From positions 1 to 64,000 of the forward strand of contig NZ_JABBXA010000012.1 in the NCBI RefSeq assembly GCF_014161445.1: a DNA stretch of 64,000 nt, written 5' to 3'. Under the pieces are notes generated by a model. It ran no database searches. It saw only the letters and a list, made by a program, of their open reading frames with translations, and was not told where the DNA came from. Of the stretch, positions 48,909 through 58,200 are shown one piece after another (the stretch's first letter is position 1; each line of letters opens with the position of its first letter). The translations under genes and the position numbers were made by a program. Origin of the DNA: Microbispora sp. H13382. GTDB taxonomy: Bacteria > Actinomycetota > Actinomycetes > Streptosporangiales > Streptosporangiaceae.

Positions 48909-50059
48909 GCATCGAGATGCCGGTGGGCATGGCTCAGGTGGACGTGGTTCCGGTGGGCGTGGTTCCGGCGGGCGTGGTTCCGGCGGGCGTGCGGAAGGTC
49001 GCCGAGTCGCTGGACGACATCCCGGCCTACGTCTACGACCTGGCCGGGCTCGCCCGCCACGCCGCCGGCGTACGGGCCGCCCTGGCGGGAACGGAGATCT
49101 GCTACGCCGTCAAGGCCAATCCCGACCCGGAGGTGCTGCGCGCGCTCGCGCCGCACGTGGACGGCTTCGAGGTCTCCTCGGGCGGCGAGTTCGCCCACGT
49201 CAGGGCGGTGCTGCCGGAGATGCCGTTGAGCTTCGGCGGGCCGGGGAAGACCGGCGCGGAGCTGGCCCTCGCCCCCTCGGCGTACCGCTGGCACGTCGAG
49301 AGCCCGGCCGAGCTGCGGCGGATGCGGGAACCGGCGGACGTGCTGCTGCGGGTCAACCTCGACGTAGACGTCACCGGCGCGGCCCTCACCATGGGCGGCG
49401 GCGCCACGCCGTTCGGCATGGACCCCGGCGGGATCGCCGAATGCCTGGCCCTGCTCGGGTCCTCGCCGGTGCGGCTGCGCGGCCTCCACGCCCACCTCGC
49501 GAGCGGCCTGGCCGCGCCCGGCCTGCTCGCGCTCGCCGAGGCCGTCCTGACGTACGGCAGGAGCCTCGGCCTGCGCGAGTTCAACCTGGGCGGCGGCATG
49601 GCCGTCTCCTACACCCGGCCCCGCGATCGGTTCGACTGGGCGGCGTACGGCGCGGGCCTGCGGGGGCTGGCACTGCCGGGCGAGACGCTGCGCGTGGAGC
49701 CGGGACGCGCCCTGACGGCCTATTGCGGGTGGTACCTCACCACCGTGCTCGACGTGAAACGCGTCCACGGGGAGCGCTTCGCCGTCCTGTCCGGCGGCAC
49801 ACACCACCTGCGGACCCCCGTGACGAAGGGACACGACCAGCCGTTCGCCGTGCTCCCGGGGGGTGGGGAGGGCGAGGACGGGCCGGTGACCCTGGCGGGA
49901 CGACTGTGCACCCCCAAGGACGTCTTCGCCCACCGCGTCACCGCCTCACTCGCCGTCGGCGACGTCGTCGCCTTCGCCATGGCCGGGGCGTACGCGTGGA
50001 ACATCTCGCACCACGACTTCCTCATGCACCCGAAGCCGGCGTTCCACTACCTGGGGTGA
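48905..50059 (+). CDS. PLP-dependent decarboxylase of the siderophore operon (PvsE-like)
   Basis: Fold-type III (alanine racemase-like) decarboxylase of 384 aa, related to LysA and to PvsE/SbnH. The PLP Lys lies in EICYAVKANPDPEVL, followed by GFEVSSGGEF, HAHLASGLAAPG, the glycine loop FNLGGGMAVSYTRP and a C-terminal Cys (RLCTPKDV) plus Tyr/Asn residues. It should decarboxylate an amino acid or an amino acid-citrate conjugate to make the amine or ethanolamine part. ATG 48905 overlaps the previous stop. The first 30 residues contain a VVPAG repeat not usual in the family, so translation may also begin further in. Confidence 0.9.
   Translation: MSIEMPVGMAQVDVVPVGVVPAGVVPAGVRKVAESLDDIPAYVYDLAGLARHAAGVRAALAGTEICYAVKANPDPEVLRALAPHVDGFEVSSGGEFAHVRAVLPEMPLSFGGPGKTGAELALAPSAYRWHVESPAELRRMREPADVLLRVNLDVDVTGAALTMGGGATPFGMDPGGIAECLALLGSSPVRLRGLHAHLASGLAAPGLLALAEAVLTYGRSLGLREFNLGGGMAVSYTRPRDRFDWAAYGAGLRGLALPGETLRVEPGRALTAYCGWYLTTVLDVKRVHGERFAVLSGGTHHLRTPVTKGHDQPFAVLPGGGEGEDGPVTLAGRLCTPKDVFAHRVTASLAVGDVVAFAMAGAYAWNISHHDFLMHPKPAFHYLG
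48944..48988. repeat. Three 15-bp tandem repeats in the decarboxylase 5' end
   Basis: Three copies of GTGGTTCCGGYGGGC at 48944-48958, 48959-48973 and 48974-48988 encode VVPVG, VVPAG, VVPAG. Each contains GTG codons and a purine-rich stretch, so internal starts are conceivable. Confidence 0.8.
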
Positions 50060-50063
50060 AGGG

Positions 50064-50984
50064 CTACCAGGACAGCGTGAGCGTGCCGTCGAGGACCTTG
50101 GCGGAGTTGGCGAGGCGGGCCTGGTTGAGCGCCTCGACGACGCCGAGCCGTGCGCGGTTCCGGTCGATGACCCGCCTCTCGGCCTCGACGAAGACCGTGC
50201 GGCGCACGTCGGAGTAGCCCGTCTCGGCCCGGCATCGCGCGTCCGCGACCGCCGTGTCGATCTCGGCCCGCGTGCCGCGCGGCTTGGGGGTGTGGCCGAT
50301 CGAGTCGTCGTTGACGGTCGAAGCCCAGCGGGGGTCTCCGAGGGCCTGGTCGGTGCTCCGGTAGTCGAAGCCCTCCGACCTCATGCAGTCGCTCCACTCG
50401 CGCTCGGCCGCCGCGATCCGGGGGTCCTCGAGGGCGAGGTCGGTCGCGCTGTCGACATAGCGCGGGACCTCGTCGTCGTCGAACCTCTTGCCGGCGTCGG
50501 CCGGGCCCACGCCCCGCGCTCCCCGGTTCAGCAGGGCGTCCGCCTTGGCCATGCACCCCCCGGGCGGCACCGTCCGTCCGTGGAACCGCCGGACCTTCCC
50601 TTCCAGCACGTAGAACTCCTCGTCCGTCACGGAGTACGACGGAATGCCGGTCATCTCATCCGGATTTCGCCTCTCCCCCAGATATCCCGATTCGGCGGAG
50701 TGGCGGGGATCGAGCCACCGGAGAAGATCGACGTTGCGCAGGTCGGTCACCGGTTCGACGGCGGGCAATCGGAAGTCGATTCCGACATGCCGCATGCATT
50801 CCTCCATCAGCATGAACCGGGCTCGTATCACCTGGGCACGATCCTTCGCACCGAGACTGTAGGCGTCCAGAGGGAGGGTGAGGTCCGGAGGATCCACCGC
50901 CGCCGAACATCCGGTCACCACCGCGACACAGGCCGCCGCCATCGCCATCCGCAAACCCGGCATAGGCCATTCATAGCCGATCAT
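50064..50984 (-). CDS. Hypothetical lipoprotein
   Basis: Protein of 306 aa. A signal peptide ends in VAVVTGCSAAV, a lipobox with Cys26 (Cys19 if ATG 50963 is used), so it should be membrane-anchored outside. The mature part has paired Cys-Met motifs (EECMRHVGIDF, PPGGCMAKA, SDCMRSEGFDY, ARCRAETGY), suggesting two disulfides. Asp/Arg/Glu-rich helical repeats of the kind common in streptosporangial lipoproteins are present. No family name can be given. It ends four bases from the siderophore operon on the opposite strand. The start is uncertain, as neither ATG has a strong ribosome-binding site. Confidence 0.75.
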   Translation of the reverse strand: MIGYEWPMPGLRMAMAAACVAVVTGCSAAVDPPDLTLPLDAYSLGAKDRAQVIRARFMLMEECMRHVGIDFRLPAVEPVTDLRNVDLLRWLDPRHSAESGYLGERRNPDEMTGIPSYSVTDEEFYVLEGKVRRFHGRTVPPGGCMAKADALLNRGARGVGPADAGKRFDDDEVPRYVDSATDLALEDPRIAAAEREWSDCMRSEGFDYRSTDQALGDPRWASTVNDDSIGHTPKPRGTRAEIDTAVADARCRAETGYSDVRRTVFVEAERRVIDRNRARLGVVEALNQARLANSAKVLDGTLTLSW

Positions 50985-51230
50985 GAACAGCCTGCGTCAG
51001 TGAAAGAGGTAATCACTCTCGCGAAAAAGTCCGATCCCGTCGCGAGACATTTGCTGCAGGTGCGTCGCCTATGACCGATTCACAGAGCCGGTTTTCCCCT
51101 TCCCGGTAGGGCTTTCCTTCACCTCGTCACCCCTACCGAGGAATTTCCCTCCCATCAATCCGCTGTTACTTTCCGTGGCGATCCGGAAACGATCCGTACC
51201 ATCAATGGAGGAGCAGGAGAGGATGGCGAC

Positions 51231-51968
51231 ATGGCCCTCACCAAGCCGACCAAGCGCGACAGGCACGACCGCCCGGTCCCACAGAAGCAGGACGATCCCG
51301 TCCCGGACGATCTCGTCTCGGACGAGTACGAGCCCCCAGAGGCCGGGAAGCCCGAGGAGCCCCAAGAGCTCGCTGACGAGGTGCTGCACCTGTGCATGCA
51401 ACTCAACGACGCCGGTTACCGGGCGGAGATTCGTCTCGGGCAGGTCGTCGTGAGCCCGTGGATGAGTGAGGAGACCAACGAGATCATCGACCGGGTCTCA
51501 AAGCTCCTGCTGCCCTTGGGGATGGCGAAGGGCTGGCGCTTCTTCTGCAACTGGGCGGTCCACATCCCGCCGATGCTCGACCATCGGCTACCCGACCTGC
51601 TCGTCCTACCTCGGAAGGCCGAGCGGCTCGATCGGATGCGGGTGCACGGGCGCAGCGTCCTGCTGCTCGTGGAGGTGTGCTCTCCCGGCACCCAAAAGGT
51701 CGACTGGCAGGAGAAGCCGCTCGACTACGCGCGGGCGGGCGTGCCGCTCTACCTGATCGTGGACCCCGTGACATCTCCGCGAAGGGTGACGCTGATGAGC
51801 GATCCCCTCTCCGACCTGAAGCCCCTCGACTACCACCGGCAGGCGTACCGGCAGATCGTCACGGCGGAGGAGGGCGAGGCCCTGGAGCTGCCCTGGCCCT
51901 TCGGGATCAAGATCGAGACGAGCGCGCTCTTCGATCAGGTGGTCAGCCCTCAGGAACCCGCTGAATGA
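51231..51968 (+). CDS. Uma2 family endonuclease-like protein (DUF820)
   Basis: Protein of 245 aa with the PD-(D/E)XK fold of the Uma2 family, abundant in actinobacteria and cyanobacteria. The core reads HRLPDLLVLPR, SVLLLVEVCSPGTQKVDWQ (E..K pair) and KPLDYARAGVPLYLIVDPVT. The first 45 residues are charged and disordered-looking (Lys/Glu/Pro). An ATG at 51231 follows AGGAGAGG. Its 3' end overlaps the adnB stop by 26 bases on the other strand. Uma2 copies move often; function is unproven. Confidence 0.85.
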   Translation: MALTKPTKRDRHDRPVPQKQDDPVPDDLVSDEYEPPEAGKPEEPQELADEVLHLCMQLNDAGYRAEIRLGQVVVSPWMSEETNEIIDRVSKLLLPLGMAKGWRFFCNWAVHIPPMLDHRLPDLLVLPRKAERLDRMRVHGRSVLLLVEVCSPGTQKVDWQEKPLDYARAGVPLYLIVDPVTSPRRVTLMSDPLSDLKPLDYHRQAYRQIVTAEEGEALELPWPFGIKIETSALFDQVVSPQEPAE

Positions 51969-54900
51969 GCGTGGTGAGGCCGTCCGCGTCGAGGAGGTCC
52001 ACGGGGCGGACGGTCTCGTTCGAGCGGACGTAGTGGAAGGCCGCCCCGACCTTCTCCAGCGGCACCCCGGCCAGCGCGGCCCAGGCCACCCGGTAGGCCG
52101 CGAGCTGCACCGACGCGGTCTCGGCGGCCCTGCCCTGCGGCCGTTCGCCGGTCTTCCAGTCGATCACCACGTAGCCGTCGCCCTCGCGGAAGACCGCGTC
52201 CATCCGGCCGCGCAGCAGGCGGTCGCCGATCATGGTCTCGAACGGGACCTCCAGGTCGACCGGCTCACGCGCGGCCCACTCGCTCTCCTCGAACCGCTCC
52301 TGCAGCTCGGCGAGCTGGACCTCGGTCTCCGACAGCTCGTCGTCGGCGGCGCCGGGCAGCTCCAGGTCGTCGATCAGGCGCTGCTGGCCCCAGCGCGACT
52401 CCAGCCAGCGGTGGAAGGTGGTGCCCCTGCGGGCCAGCGGCGCGGGCTTGCGCGGCACCGGCCGCCGCACCTGCCGGGCGAACGCCGCCGGGTCCTGGGC
52501 CAGCGTGACCAGCGACGACACCGACAGCCGCGACGGCAGCTCCACGACCGCCCCGGCCCGCCGGCGGTTCGTCTCCCGCTCACGCAGCAGCAGGTCGGTG
52601 TCGCGCGCCCAGGCCCGCATCCGCTCCCAGTCCCGAATTTTGAGCAGGACCTGGTCGTCGGCCGCCGCGGAGGCGACGCCGGTCATCGCCTCCTCGACGA
52701 GGCGGGCGCCGTCCTCGACGGCGGCAGGCACCTCGATCGACGGCCAGTCGGCCGAGGCGGGCTCGGCGAGCAGCGGATTCACGGCGTCTTCCGTGTCCTC
52801 CGCCTCGCCGGCCCAGCCCGCGACCTCGGCCCCGGCGTCCCGGATCTCCTCCAGGAAGCGGGACGGCGCGAGCGGCCTGGACGAGGTGCCCCAGCGGTAG
52901 CCGCTGGCGATCAGTAGGTAGTGCGCCCGGGTCACGGCGACGTACGCCAGGCGCCGCTCCTCCATCAGGTCTCGGTCGCGGCAGCGCTCGTCGAACTCGG
53001 CCAGCGCCTCCTTCTCCAGCCCGGCAAGGGCCGGCAGGTCCGCCGCGTCGCCGCGCAGTGGGTACGGCAGCTTGCGGGGGTTCTCCGTCCAGCGTGAGTT
53101 CGTCACCGGCGCCGCGGGGAACAGCGTGCCCTTCGTCGGCGCTCCGTCCTTCGTCGTGAGCTCCGACAGCCCCGGCACGATCACGACCGGCCACTCCAGG
53201 CCCTTCGACGCGTGCACCGTCATCAGCTTGACCGTGTTGCTGTCGCCGACGCGCCCCGCGTCCAGCCCGAACTCTTCGCTCTCCGCCGCCTTGAGGTAGG
53301 CCAGGAACGCGCCGAGCGTCGGGTCCTCGGAGTCGCCGGCGAACCGGGCCGTGGCGTCGAGGAAGGCATCCAGATCGGCCCGGGCGGCCAGCGGACTTCC
53401 GCCGCGAGCGGCCACCTCGACATCGAGCCCGAGCCTGCGTTCGATCTCGCTGACGAGGTCGGGCAGCGGCTGCCCGGTGCGGGAGCGCAGCAGGCGCAGC
53501 TCGCGGGCGAGCACGGGCAGCCGCTCCCCTGCGGCCGGGGAGAAGTCCGCCAGCCAGTCCGGCCGGTCCGGCAACTCGTCCAGCGCGTCGATCAGGCTCC
53601 CACGCTCCTCGGCGAGGTCGGCGACGACCTGGTCGAGCGGGTCCTGCGGCCGCGGCTCGCCTCGGCCGCCGCGAAGCTCCCTGTTCAGTTCGCGGGCCCT
53701 GTCGCCGAGCAACTTCAGGTCGGCCGGCCCGATCCGCCAGCGCGGCCCGGCGAGCAGCCGGACCAGCGCGTCACCGGCGGTGGGGTCGTAGAGGACCCGC
53801 AGCGTCGCCACGATGTCGGCGACCTCGGGCACGATCAGCAGGCCGCCGAGCCCGACGACCTCGACCGGGATGTTCCTCTTCTCCAGCTCCCGGCGCAGCG
53901 CGGGGAACTGGGACCGCTTGCGCGCCAGGATCGCGACGTCCTGCGGCTGCAGGACAGGGCCACGCCTGCTCCGCTCACCCTCGCTCCAGGGCAGGCCGTC
54001 GGGGGCGTGCCCGCTCCCGAGCAGGTCCCCGATCTGTCCGGCGATCCACGCCGCCTCGTCCTCGGCCGTACGGTGGAACGCGCACCGCACCCGCCCGCGG
54101 CCCGCTCGGTTGCCGCCCGGCACCAGCACCGGGACCTGCCGGGCCTCCCGGCGCAGGGGCGTCTGGATCCGGGCCGCCACGTCGAGCACGCGCTGGCCGT
54201 TGCGGAAACTGACCGACAGCTGCCGCACCGGCGCGGGCTCCCCGGAGGCCGTGGGGAAGTCGCGGGGAAACCGGGACAGATTGCCGGCCGACGCGCCGCG
54301 CCAGCCGTAGATCGACTGGCAGGGGTCGCCGACCGCGGTCACCGGGTGGCCCCCGCCGTACAGAGAGCGCAGCAGCACGAGCTGGGCGTGGCTGGTGTCC
54401 TGGTACTCGTCCAGCAGGACGACCGCGAACCGGGACCGCTCCGACATCCCGACCTCCGGATGCCGGGAGGCGATCCGCGCGGCCAGCGCCATCTGGTCGC
54501 CGTAGTCGATGACCTCACGGCTCCGCTTCAGCCGCTCGTACGCCTCGACCATCGGCAGCAACTGCTCGCGTACGGCCTGGGTCTCCACCGGCTTGCGCTG
54601 GTCCTTCACGATCCGCCCGGTGAGCGAGGCCAGGCGCTCGCGCAGCCAGTCGCCGACCTCACGCACGTTCTCGGGGCCGCACAGGTGCTCGGCCATCTCC
54701 CCGGCCAGCTCCAGCACCGCGGCCGTGACGGTGGTGGGGGCGTAGTCGACCCGGTCCATCGGCCCGTCGTACCGCCCGACCACCCGCGCCGCCATCTGCC
54801 AGGCGACGGCGGGGGTGACGAGCCGCATGGTGGGCTCCAGCCCCTCCCGCAGCGCGTGGTCGGTCACCAGCCGGGCCGCGTACGCATGGTAGGTCGAGAT

Positions 54901-55212
54901 CGTCGGCTCGGAGTCGAGCACCTGCGGGTCCTCGACGACACCGGCCTCCGCCAGCCCGGCCAGCCGCTGACGTACCCGCTCGGCCAGCTCGGCGGCCGCC
55001 TTGCGGGTGAAGGTGAGGCCGAGGATCTGCTCGGGCCTGGCCACGCCGTTGGCCACGAGCCAGACCACCCGTCCGGCCATCGTCTCGCTCTTGCCGGACC
55101 CCGCGCCCGCCACGACCACCATCGGCTCCGTGGGCGCCTCGATGACCACCGCCTGCTCGGGGGTGGGAGTGCGGATGTCCAGCCGTTCGGCGAGCTGCCC
55201 CGGCGTCAGCAC
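51943..55212 (-). CDS. adnB: Helicase-nuclease subunit AdnB
   Basis: Subunit of 1089 aa of the AdnAB double-strand break resection motor-nuclease, which takes the place of RecBCD/AddAB in mycobacteria. UvrD-like motifs are MVVVAGAGSGKSETMAGRV (Walker A), VVLLDEYQDTSHAQ, GDPCQSIYGWRGA and LAYVAVTRAHYLL. The C-terminal nuclease has RGRMDAVFREGDGYVVIDWK followed by TG. It lacks the Fe-S cysteines seen in AdnA. GTG 55212 overlaps the adnA stop (GTGTGCTGA); the longer frame upstream is a shadow of adnA. Length agrees with Rv3201c (1101 aa). Confidence 0.93.
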   Translation of the reverse strand: MLTPGQLAERLDIRTPTPEQAVVIEAPTEPMVVVAGAGSGKSETMAGRVVWLVANGVARPEQILGLTFTRKAAAELAERVRQRLAGLAEAGVVEDPQVLDSEPTISTYHAYAARLVTDHALREGLEPTMRLVTPAVAWQMAARVVGRYDGPMDRVDYAPTTVTAAVLELAGEMAEHLCGPENVREVGDWLRERLASLTGRIVKDQRKPVETQAVREQLLPMVEAYERLKRSREVIDYGDQMALAARIASRHPEVGMSERSRFAVVLLDEYQDTSHAQLVLLRSLYGGGHPVTAVGDPCQSIYGWRGASAGNLSRFPRDFPTASGEPAPVRQLSVSFRNGQRVLDVAARIQTPLRREARQVPVLVPGGNRAGRGRVRCAFHRTAEDEAAWIAGQIGDLLGSGHAPDGLPWSEGERSRRGPVLQPQDVAILARKRSQFPALRRELEKRNIPVEVVGLGGLLIVPEVADIVATLRVLYDPTAGDALVRLLAGPRWRIGPADLKLLGDRARELNRELRGGRGEPRPQDPLDQVVADLAEERGSLIDALDELPDRPDWLADFSPAAGERLPVLARELRLLRSRTGQPLPDLVSEIERRLGLDVEVAARGGSPLAARADLDAFLDATARFAGDSEDPTLGAFLAYLKAAESEEFGLDAGRVGDSNTVKLMTVHASKGLEWPVVIVPGLSELTTKDGAPTKGTLFPAAPVTNSRWTENPRKLPYPLRGDAADLPALAGLEKEALAEFDERCRDRDLMEERRLAYVAVTRAHYLLIASGYRWGTSSRPLAPSRFLEEIRDAGAEVAGWAGEAEDTEDAVNPLLAEPASADWPSIEVPAAVEDGARLVEEAMTGVASAAADDQVLLKIRDWERMRAWARDTDLLLRERETNRRRAGAVVELPSRLSVSSLVTLAQDPAAFARQVRRPVPRKPAPLARRGTTFHRWLESRWGQQRLIDDLELPGAADDELSETEVQLAELQERFEESEWAAREPVDLEVPFETMIGDRLLRGRMDAVFREGDGYVVIDWKTGERPQGRAAETASVQLAAYRVAWAALAGVPLEKVGAAFHYVRSNETVRPVDLLDADGLTTLIQRVPEG

Positions 55213-58200
55213 ACCTGGCCCCCCTTGTCGTTCACCGGGCAGGCGATTCTGGCCGCGCACGTGCGGCAGCCGTCGTTGACCGTGGCCTGGAACACCTTCG
55301 CCGACATGCCCGTCGCCACGGTTTTCACCAGTTCTTCGGCCCACCCGGGCTCCGGGTCGTCCGCGAGCGCCCCCTGCACCTGCTCCTTGGCCTCCTTGGT
55401 CCCCGCCGCCTTGCCCACGTGCAGGAGCGAGGCGCCGCCCGGCTCGGTCAGGCCGAGCTTCTCGAACGCCTTCAGCGTCGTGGCCAGCTGGTACACCCCG
55501 AGCTGCGGGTGCCGGCCGATCTCGCCGTCCTTCGGTTTGGAGGTGCCGGTCTTGATGTCCACGATGACCGCCCGGCCGTTCTCGTCGCGCTCGACCCGAT
55601 CGACCCGGCCCTTGATGCGTACGCCGATCTCCGGCATCTCGACGGTGAACGCCTCCTCGGTCCTGACGAGATCGCGGTCGTTGTTCTTGTGCCACTGCAC
55701 GAACCGTTCGACCATCTGCTCGGCGACGAGGCGCTGCTTGCGGTTGAACCACACGCCGCCGAAGTCCAGTTGGTCCCAGACATCGTCCAGCCGCCCGAAC
55801 AGGTCGCTGCCGTCCTGCGTCGCCAGCACGGCGATCGCGTGGACCACGGTCCCGAGGCTCTGGACGACGCTGGTGTCGCGCGCACCCACCGCCGTCTCCA
55901 ACACCCACCGCAGCCCGCACCTGGTGAAGCTCTCCACCGCCGAGGGCGAGATCTGCACCATGTCGTCCGGCCAGCCCAGCGGCCGGTCGTCGCTGATCGG
56001 GGTCAGCGCGTACCACTCGCCGGGGTTCGCGCCGGGCACCCCTGCCGCGGCGAGCCGGGCGAGGTGCGCGGCGGCGGCCCGGCGCAGCGACTCGGACCTC
56101 TGTGGGTCGCACACGACGGAACGCAGGTCCGCCACGAGCGCGGACATGCTCAGCCACCGGGCCCGGTCGTCGGTGGTGGCCGGGGCGACACCCTGCGGCA
56201 GCAGCTCGGTAAGGAACCGGGAGGGCCGTTCGTCGGTGTCCTCGCCGCCGACGGCGGTGACGACGAGCCTCCTGCGGGCGCGGGTCGCCGCGACGTAGAA
56301 CAGCCGCCGCTCCTCGGCGAGCAGCTTGGAGGTGATGGTCGCGGCCGTCACCTTCTCGGTGGCCGCCTCGGTGCCCGCGACGAGTTCGACGAGGGCCTCG
56401 GTGCCGAGGAGCGAGCCGCGCAGGCGCAGGTCGGGCCACAGGCCCTCCTGCACGCCCGCGACCACCACCACGTCCCACTCCAGGCCCTTCGACCGGTGCG
56501 CGGTCAGGATCCGTACGGCCTCGCCCTCGGGGGCGGACTCGGCGAGCGTGTCGCCGGCGATCTCCTGGGAGGTCAGGTCGTCGAGGAAGACCTCGACCCC
56601 GGCCTTGGGCAGCCGGTCGGCGAAGCGGGCCACGTGGTCGAACAGGGCGACGACGGCGTCGAGGTCGCGGTCGGCCTGCGCTCCTCGCGCCCCGCCCGCG
56701 AGGCTGGCCTCCGTCCAGCGCTCCGCGAGTCCGCTGGCCTGCCAGATCTCCCACAGCGTCTCCTCCGCGCCCCGGCCGTGCCGTACGGCCTCGCGGGCGA
56801 TCGCGATGAGCCGCGCGAGGCGTTCGGCCGGGGCCGCCACATGCTGCTCCAGGTCGACGCGTTCCCGGACGTCCAGCAGTGCGGCGACCAGCAGCTCGTC
56901 CGAGGGCCGCGCCGTCCGGGCGGCGGCCTCCGGACCGGCGACGCCGGACGCCGGTTGCTCGGAAAGCCGCTCGGTGTTCTCGGACTGCCCGGAATGCTCG
57001 GAATGCTCGGAATCCTTCGAGAGCGAGTCGTGCTCGGCGATCCGCAGGGCGCGGCGCAGCCGGCGTACGCCGATCATGTCGGTGCCGCCGAGCGGGCCGG
57101 TCAGCAACTCTTCGGCGGTCGCCACGTCGAGCGCTTCGAGCGCGGCGGGCGGGACGGGCTTCTTGTCGCGGGCCGCGAGCGACGCGGCGATCCGCAGCAG
57201 CGTGATCAGCGGCCGGACGCCGGGCTCCTGCACCAGCGGAAGCTCGTCGCCCGCGACCACCACGGGCACCCCGGCGGAGACCAGCGCCCGCCGCAGCAGC
57301 GGCACCTGCCGGACGGCGCTGCGCACCAGCACCGCCATGCGCGACCACGGCACCCCGTCGATCAGGTGCGCCCGCCGCAGCGTGTCCGCGACCACCGCGG
57401 CCTCCTGGGTGGCGCTGCCGGCCACCAGGACCTTCACCTCGCCGGGGTCGGCGTCCTCGACCGGAATCAGGTCGCGGTGGCCGCCCGCCCTGTTCTCATG
57501 ACCCGGTACGGCCGGGAGGCGCTGGGCGACGCGGCGGGAGGCCTCCAGCAGGGCCGGGCCGCTGCGGCGGCACACGCGCAGCGCGACCACCGGGGCCGGA
57601 TCGCCGTGCGGCGTCCTGAACCGGTCGGGGAACCGCATGATGCCCTGCACGTCGGCGCCGCGGAAGCCGTAGATGGACTGGTCGGGGTCGCCCACGGCGA
57701 TCAGGTCGCGGCCGTCCCCCGCGAGCTGCCCGAGCAGGAACTCCTGCGCCGGGTCGGTGTCCTGGTACTCGTCGACCAGCACCAGGTCGTAGGCGTCCCG
57801 CTCGCGCCGCCGGACCTCGCCGTCGGTCAGCAGGCCGGCCGCTTCGCGGATCAGCTCCGAGTAGTCGAGGGCGGGCACCGGATCGAGGTCGAACCTGTCC
57901 TGGTAGCGGTGGGAGAACAGCCCGGCGGCCTCCCAGTCGGGCCTGCCGTGCTCGCGGCCCAGCCGCACCAGCGCGTCGCCGTACAGGCCGCGCTCGGCCG
58001 CCCGCGACAGGAAGTCGCGCAGCTCCTCGGCGAACCCGCGGGTCTTGAGCAGCTCCCGCATGTCCGGCGGCCAGTGCCGCGCGCCGTCCTCCAGCTCGCC
58101 GTGCAGCAGCCGCCGGATCTCCAGCAGCTGCTCGGGACCGGTGAGCAGGCGCGGCGGCGGCTCACCGGCCAGCACCGCCTCCCGGCGCAGCAGCGCGTAC

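Noticed and set aside
55213-57348. N-terminal extension of adnB to 1801 codons
   Set aside because: The extension overlaps adnA out of frame; the conserved UvrD start begins at GTG 55212.
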